Source of the DNA: Flavobacteriales bacterium
Lineage (GTDB): Bacteria > Bacteroidota > Bacteroidia > Flavobacteriales > Crocinitomicaceae
DNA length: 26,365 bases
Direction of reading: 5' to 3'
Assembly (NCBI GenBank): GCA_947375085.1
Contig: CANCEQ010000014.1
Coordinates: 1-26,365 of the forward strand
Both the position numbers and the translations under genes were made by a program. The notes beneath the pieces were generated by a model that saw only the letters and a program-made list of their open reading frames with translations, was not told the origin of the DNA and searched no databases. Shown piece by piece: positions 23,638 through 26,365 of this stretch (the first letter of the stretch is position 1; the number at the start of each line of letters is the position of its first letter).

Positions 23638-23824
23638 ACACAAAAGATACTGCAGAGCAGTATTGCACAAAAGGAATCAACAAAAGGGTCACAAAAGTTT
23701 TTATGCCCGCGGAAAGGGAACTACTATTCAGTTGAGAGAAAAATGGTTTTTTATTTCTTAACCTATCTTAAAAAATTCTTCTTTGTTCTTTTGATGCTTT
23801 CTTTTGTGTCCTTTTGTGTTAAAA
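23638..23824 (+). repeat. Copy A of a ~187-bp dispersed repeat with inverted CACAAAAG-type ends
   Basis: It is the same sequence as copy B (25972-26159) in opposite orientation: by eye the first 66 nt agree at 57 positions and the last 94 nt at 85, with a divergent middle of about 27 nt and one 1-nt length difference. The left end carries ACACAAAAG, GCACAAAAGG, CAACAAAAGG and TCACAAAAG; the right end carries the same kind of units inverted (CTTTTGATG, CTTTTGTGTC, CTTTTGTGTT), so the element has imperfect terminal inverted repeats. A hairpin ATACTGC-aga-GCAGTAT occupies 23647-23663. It fills the gap between tatD and ppk1 and stops 3 bp from the ppk1 stop codon. No clear target-site duplication is seen. 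Confidence 0.9.
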
Positions 23825-23827
23825 AAA

Positions 23828-25861
23828 TTAAGCATCAATCTTATAGTAATTATACATTTCTTCTTGGTAATGAAACGATTCATTGTTTCCTTTTGCTCTG
23901 TATAAGTTTCTTTGTTTTTGATCGATGATACGGGCTTTGTTATTCCCCCTCCATTGATAATCAAAAATCAAATCCAGTTCTCTTTTTAAATTATCACTTA
24001 AAATCGGGCAACCAACTTCGATTCGTTTGTCTAAATTTCTTTCCATCCAGTCAGCACTTGTCACAAAATACAAAGGTTCACCACCGTTTCCGAAAATCAT
24101 AAAACGGGCATGCTCTAAATAACGATCTACAATACTTATAACCTTAATATTTTCACTTTGTTTTTTAACACCTGGAACAATACACGAAACACCTCTGATG
24201 ATCAATTCAATTTTTACACCTGCATTACTTGCTTCGTATAATTTTTCGATCATTATTTTATCTGTTAAATTGTTTAATTTTAAACGAATCCAACCTTTCT
24301 TTTTCTTTTTCGCTAAATTAATCTCACCATCAATCATATTGATGATTTTCCTTCTTGTATTAAAAGGTGAAACCATTAAATGACGGAAAAGACCTCTATT
24401 AAAATGATTTTCAATTAAATGGAATACTTTTTTTACTTCTTTAGAAATCGATTGATTGGAAGTAAATAATCCTAAATCACCGTAAATTCGAGCCGTTTTT
24501 TCATTAAAATTTCCCGTCCCAACGTAGGTAATAAATTGCTCTTTCCCTTTTGAATGTCGTGTTATCTGAATTAATTTCGAATGAATTTTTAACTCTGGAA
24601 TTCCGTATAAAACTTTCGCTCCATTTTCTTTCAATCGATTCGACCAATATAAATTATTTGCCTCATCAAATCGTGCTTGTAATTCCATTACAACAGTAAC
24701 ATCTTTTCCATTACTCACCGCATTCATCAAAGCATTCATTACCTGAGATTGATAAGCAACACGGTAAACATTGATTTTAATCGAAACCACTTTAGGATCA
24801 ATAGCAGCTTCACGAATCATATCTACCACATAATCAAATCGTTGGTATGGAAAATGAAGCATGACATCTTTATCAAGTACCACTTTCAAAAGACTACGTT
24901 TATCTTCTAAATCTGGATGAGCATGCGGAGGACGAGCTTCATAAACAAAATCGTTTCTTTCAAAATTTGGAAACGACATAAAATCTTTGAAATTATGGTA
25001 TTTTCCTCCTGGAATTAAATTCGTTGCTCCTTTTAGATTTAAAGATTTTGTCAGGTAATCTAATAAATCTTTCGGCATTCTTTGGTCGTAAACAAAACGA
25101 ACAGGTTCACCTTTCTTACGATTTTTGACACTTTTTTCAATTTTATCTATAAATGAAACAGCTATGTCATCATCCAAATTTAATTCTGCATCTCGGGTAA
25201 ATTTAAAAGTATATGCCTCAATTGTATCAAATCGAAAAATCGAAAAAATAGATTTTAAATGGACACGAATAATATCATCTAATAAAATGAAATAATTCTT
25301 ATCTGATTTTTGAAAACGGTAAAAACGAGGAAATTCTATCGGAATTTTAACTAATGCATATTGAATTTTACCCGTTTCATTAGAAACCATTTTTATAGCC
25401 AAATAAATAGCATAATCCCTTAAACGTGGAAATGGTGTTTTAGGATCTAAAATGATTGGTACAATTTCGTGCTTAAGCTTTATGTTATAAAACTCGTATA
25501 ATTCTGCTAATTGTGATTCATCCAATTGAGTTTCATCCAATTGATTAATCCCTTGATTTGAAAGTTCTTGTAGAATATTTTGATAAGCAATTTCAAATTG
25601 TTTTTGTTGCTTTACCACGACTGTTCTTATTGTTGCATATAATTCTTTAGGCGTTCCTTCGAATCCATGCACTGACTTATCTCCTACCAAAATCATACGA
25701 CGAAGATTGGCTACACGTACTCTAAAAAATTCATCCATATTACTTGAATAAATTCCTAAAAAACGCATTCTCTCTACCAATGGAACTCGCTCATCTGTTG
25801 CTTCTTGCAGCACACGTGCATTAAAAGACAACCAACTTAATTCTCTATTAAACAAAATCAT
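23828..25861 (-). CDS. ppk1: Polyphosphate kinase 1
   Basis: A 677-residue enzyme that makes inorganic polyphosphate from ATP. The N-terminal domain opens ILFNRELSWLSFNARVLQEA and has IYSSNMDEFFRVRVANL, hallmark Ppk1 motifs. The two PLD-like catalytic domains carry the phosphorylated His in LKIHSKLIQ (about residue 427) and the second His in RYLEHARFMIFGNGG (about 582); the family motif RFDEANNLYWSNRL is also present. Length is normal. The frame is open upstream, but the start is the ATG at 25861 since the family begins MILFNRELS. A near-consensus -7 box lies 4 nt upstream. Unusually, both ends of the gene are bounded by copies of the same repeat in opposite orientation. Confidence 0.96.
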   Translation of the reverse strand: MILFNRELSWLSFNARVLQEATDERVPLVERMRFLGIYSSNMDEFFRVRVANLRRMILVGDKSVHGFEGTPKELYATIRTVVVKQQKQFEIAYQNILQELSNQGINQLDETQLDESQLAELYEFYNIKLKHEIVPIILDPKTPFPRLRDYAIYLAIKMVSNETGKIQYALVKIPIEFPRFYRFQKSDKNYFILLDDIIRVHLKSIFSIFRFDTIEAYTFKFTRDAELNLDDDIAVSFIDKIEKSVKNRKKGEPVRFVYDQRMPKDLLDYLTKSLNLKGATNLIPGGKYHNFKDFMSFPNFERNDFVYEARPPHAHPDLEDKRSLLKVVLDKDVMLHFPYQRFDYVVDMIREAAIDPKVVSIKINVYRVAYQSQVMNALMNAVSNGKDVTVVMELQARFDEANNLYWSNRLKENGAKVLYGIPELKIHSKLIQITRHSKGKEQFITYVGTGNFNEKTARIYGDLGLFTSNQSISKEVKKVFHLIENHFNRGLFRHLMVSPFNTRRKIINMIDGEINLAKKKKKGWIRLKLNNLTDKIMIEKLYEASNAGVKIELIIRGVSCIVPGVKKQSENIKVISIVDRYLEHARFMIFGNGGEPLYFVTSADWMERNLDKRIEVGCPILSDNLKRELDLIFDYQWRGNNKARIIDQKQRNLYRAKGNNESFHYQEEMYNYYKIDA

Positions 25862-25865
25862 TTCG

Positions 25866-25873
25866 CAAAGATG
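25866..25873 (-). promoter_or_regulatory. Candidate -7 promoter element four nt before ppk1
   Basis: CATCTTTG on the minus strand differs from TAnnTTTG at one position and is followed by CGAA and then the ATG. It would give a leaderless mRNA. No -33 element at canonical spacing. Confidence 0.35.
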
Positions 25874-25971
25874 GAAGAAAAAGCCCAAATTAATTTTGAT
25901 TTCATATTAATTTTATATGAAATCTATGAACAAATCATTGTGGATTTAGAGCTTATAACCTGCCTTTTTTC

Positions 25972-26159
25972 TTTTAACACAAAAGACCACAAAAGGAAGC
26001 ATCAAAAGAACAAAGAAGTATTTTTTAAGATATGTGAAGAAATAAAAACCCGTTTTACTCTCAACTACAAAGCGGTTTCTCATACCTAATACTTAAAAAC
26101 TTTTGTGGTCCTTTTGTTGATTCCTTTTGTGAATTGCCGCAATGCAGCATCTTTTGTGT
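25972..26159 (-). repeat. Copy B of the ~187-bp dispersed repeat, upstream of the GxxExxY gene
   Basis: This is the inverted partner of copy A and the main content of the 366-bp stretch between ppk1 and the GxxExxY gene (25862-26227). On the plus strand it starts AACACAAAAG, CCACAAAAGG, ATCAAAAG and ends with CTTTTGTGG, CCTTTTGTTG, CCTTTTGTG and CTTTTGTGTT. The hairpin corresponding to that of copy A lies at 26135-26149, with a G-C pair where copy A has A-T. It ends 68 bp before the GxxExxY ATG. The remaining 110 bp towards ppk1 hold only the ppk1 promoter region; any open frame across it is not coding. Confidence 0.9.
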
Positions 26160-26227
26160 TACAAAAAAATCAATAGATTATTTCTTGTAATGAACTTTTT
26201 TATTAAATTCAATAGAAAAATAAAATA

Positions 26228-26365
26228 ATGACGACACTAACTAAATCTGAATTAACTCATTTGACTTATCAAATTAATGGAGCCGCAATTGAAGTTCATA
26301 AAACTTTAGGTCCAGGTTTATATGAAAAAGTATACCATGAATGTTTGAAAGAAGAATTGAGGATA
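26228..26365 (+). CDS. GxxExxY family protein (5' part only)
   Basis: The first 46 codons of a gene that leaves the window. The family signature is complete in what is visible: ING(A)AIEVHKTLGPG leads into GLYEKVYHECLKEEL, i.e. Gly30-x2-Glu33-x2-Tyr36. GxxExxY proteins are about 120-130 residues, related by fold prediction to PD-(D/E)xK nucleases, and their cellular function is unknown. There is no TAnnTTTG box in the 68 bp between copy B and the ATG, so expression could start within the repeat. Association of this gene with a structured repeat makes the pair worth treating as one accessory unit. Confidence 0.9.
   Translation, partial: MTTLTKSELTHLTYQINGAAIEVHKTLGPGLYEKVYHECLKEELRI

Noticed and set aside
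23581..23670. N-terminal extension of tatD beyond MFIDTHTH
   Set aside because: It would need a TTG start inside the repeat copy and would translate the TAACTTTG promoter; the family begins at the internal Met.
23638..23824. A classical insertion sequence or MITE with target duplication
   Set aside because: Terminal inverted similarity exists, but I found no transposase in the window and no convincing direct duplication at either copy's flanks; MITE status remains open rather than shown.
23743..23964. Two short frames across copy A of the repeat and the ppk1 3' end
   Set aside because: They run through the repeat's CTTTTGTG units and do not stay open in copy B in the same way, so they are by-products of the repeat.
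25871..26089. A 72-codon plus-strand frame from the ppk1 start region into copy B
   Set aside because: It overlaps the ppk1 promoter and the repeat, has no motif, and ends within the repeat.
23638..26159. CRISPR array as explanation of the CACAAAAG units
   Set aside because: Units are only 8-10 nt, irregularly spaced and occur in both orientations within a copy; there are no unique equal-length spacers and no cas genes.

Overview
This is an AT-rich window from a Bacteroidota genome, almost certainly order Flavobacteriales. The signs are a type B type-IX-secretion (T9SS) sorting domain on a 1536-residue exported protein, several promoters of the Bacteroidota form TAnnTTTG, an alternative complex III-like cytochrome, and Bacteroidota-style beta-barrel and lipoprotein genes. 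I cannot name the genus. The sequence is chromosomal housekeeping interleaved with a small accessory portion that is concentrated at the right end.

Left part (1-6000): the 5' portion of a haem c protein (ActA-like) runs off the left edge. It is followed by a SPOR-domain protein and a HEAT-like protein that converge. Next comes an iron block on the plus strand: a ferric-binding-type lipoprotein, a small two-helix membrane protein, feoA, feoB, and a 43-residue Cys-rich membrane protein that is easily missed.

Middle (6000-12700): an outer-membrane barrel and a small lipoprotein lead to a two-domain UspA gene whose start codon directly abuts a long perfect hairpin. Then an OmpL-type porin diverges from a KdpD-like kinase and KdpE-like regulator, with no kdpFABC genes in view. 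An exported hypothetical protein, a bidirectional terminator and a short-chain dehydrogenase lacking the canonical catalytic Tyr/Lys follow.

Right part (12700-26365): nearly everything is on the minus strand. Read 5' to 3' on that strand the order is ppk1, tatD, an ORF6N/PLD-like gene, ansA, cvpA, a small barrel protein, two glycosyltransferases, and the giant T9SS protein. The genes from ansA to the second glycosyltransferase overlap or nearly touch and look like one operon; the ORF6N gene looks like an insertion between tatD and ansA.

The most unusual structure is a pair of about 187-bp repeats in opposite orientation (23638-23824 and 25972-26159) that flank ppk1. Each copy carries several CACAAAAG-like units near both ends, inverted with respect to each other, plus a small hairpin that differs between copies by compensating changes. 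The right copy sits 68 bp upstream of a gene for a GxxExxY family protein that runs off the right edge. This repeat plus GxxExxY arrangement is the best candidate here for an undescribed system.
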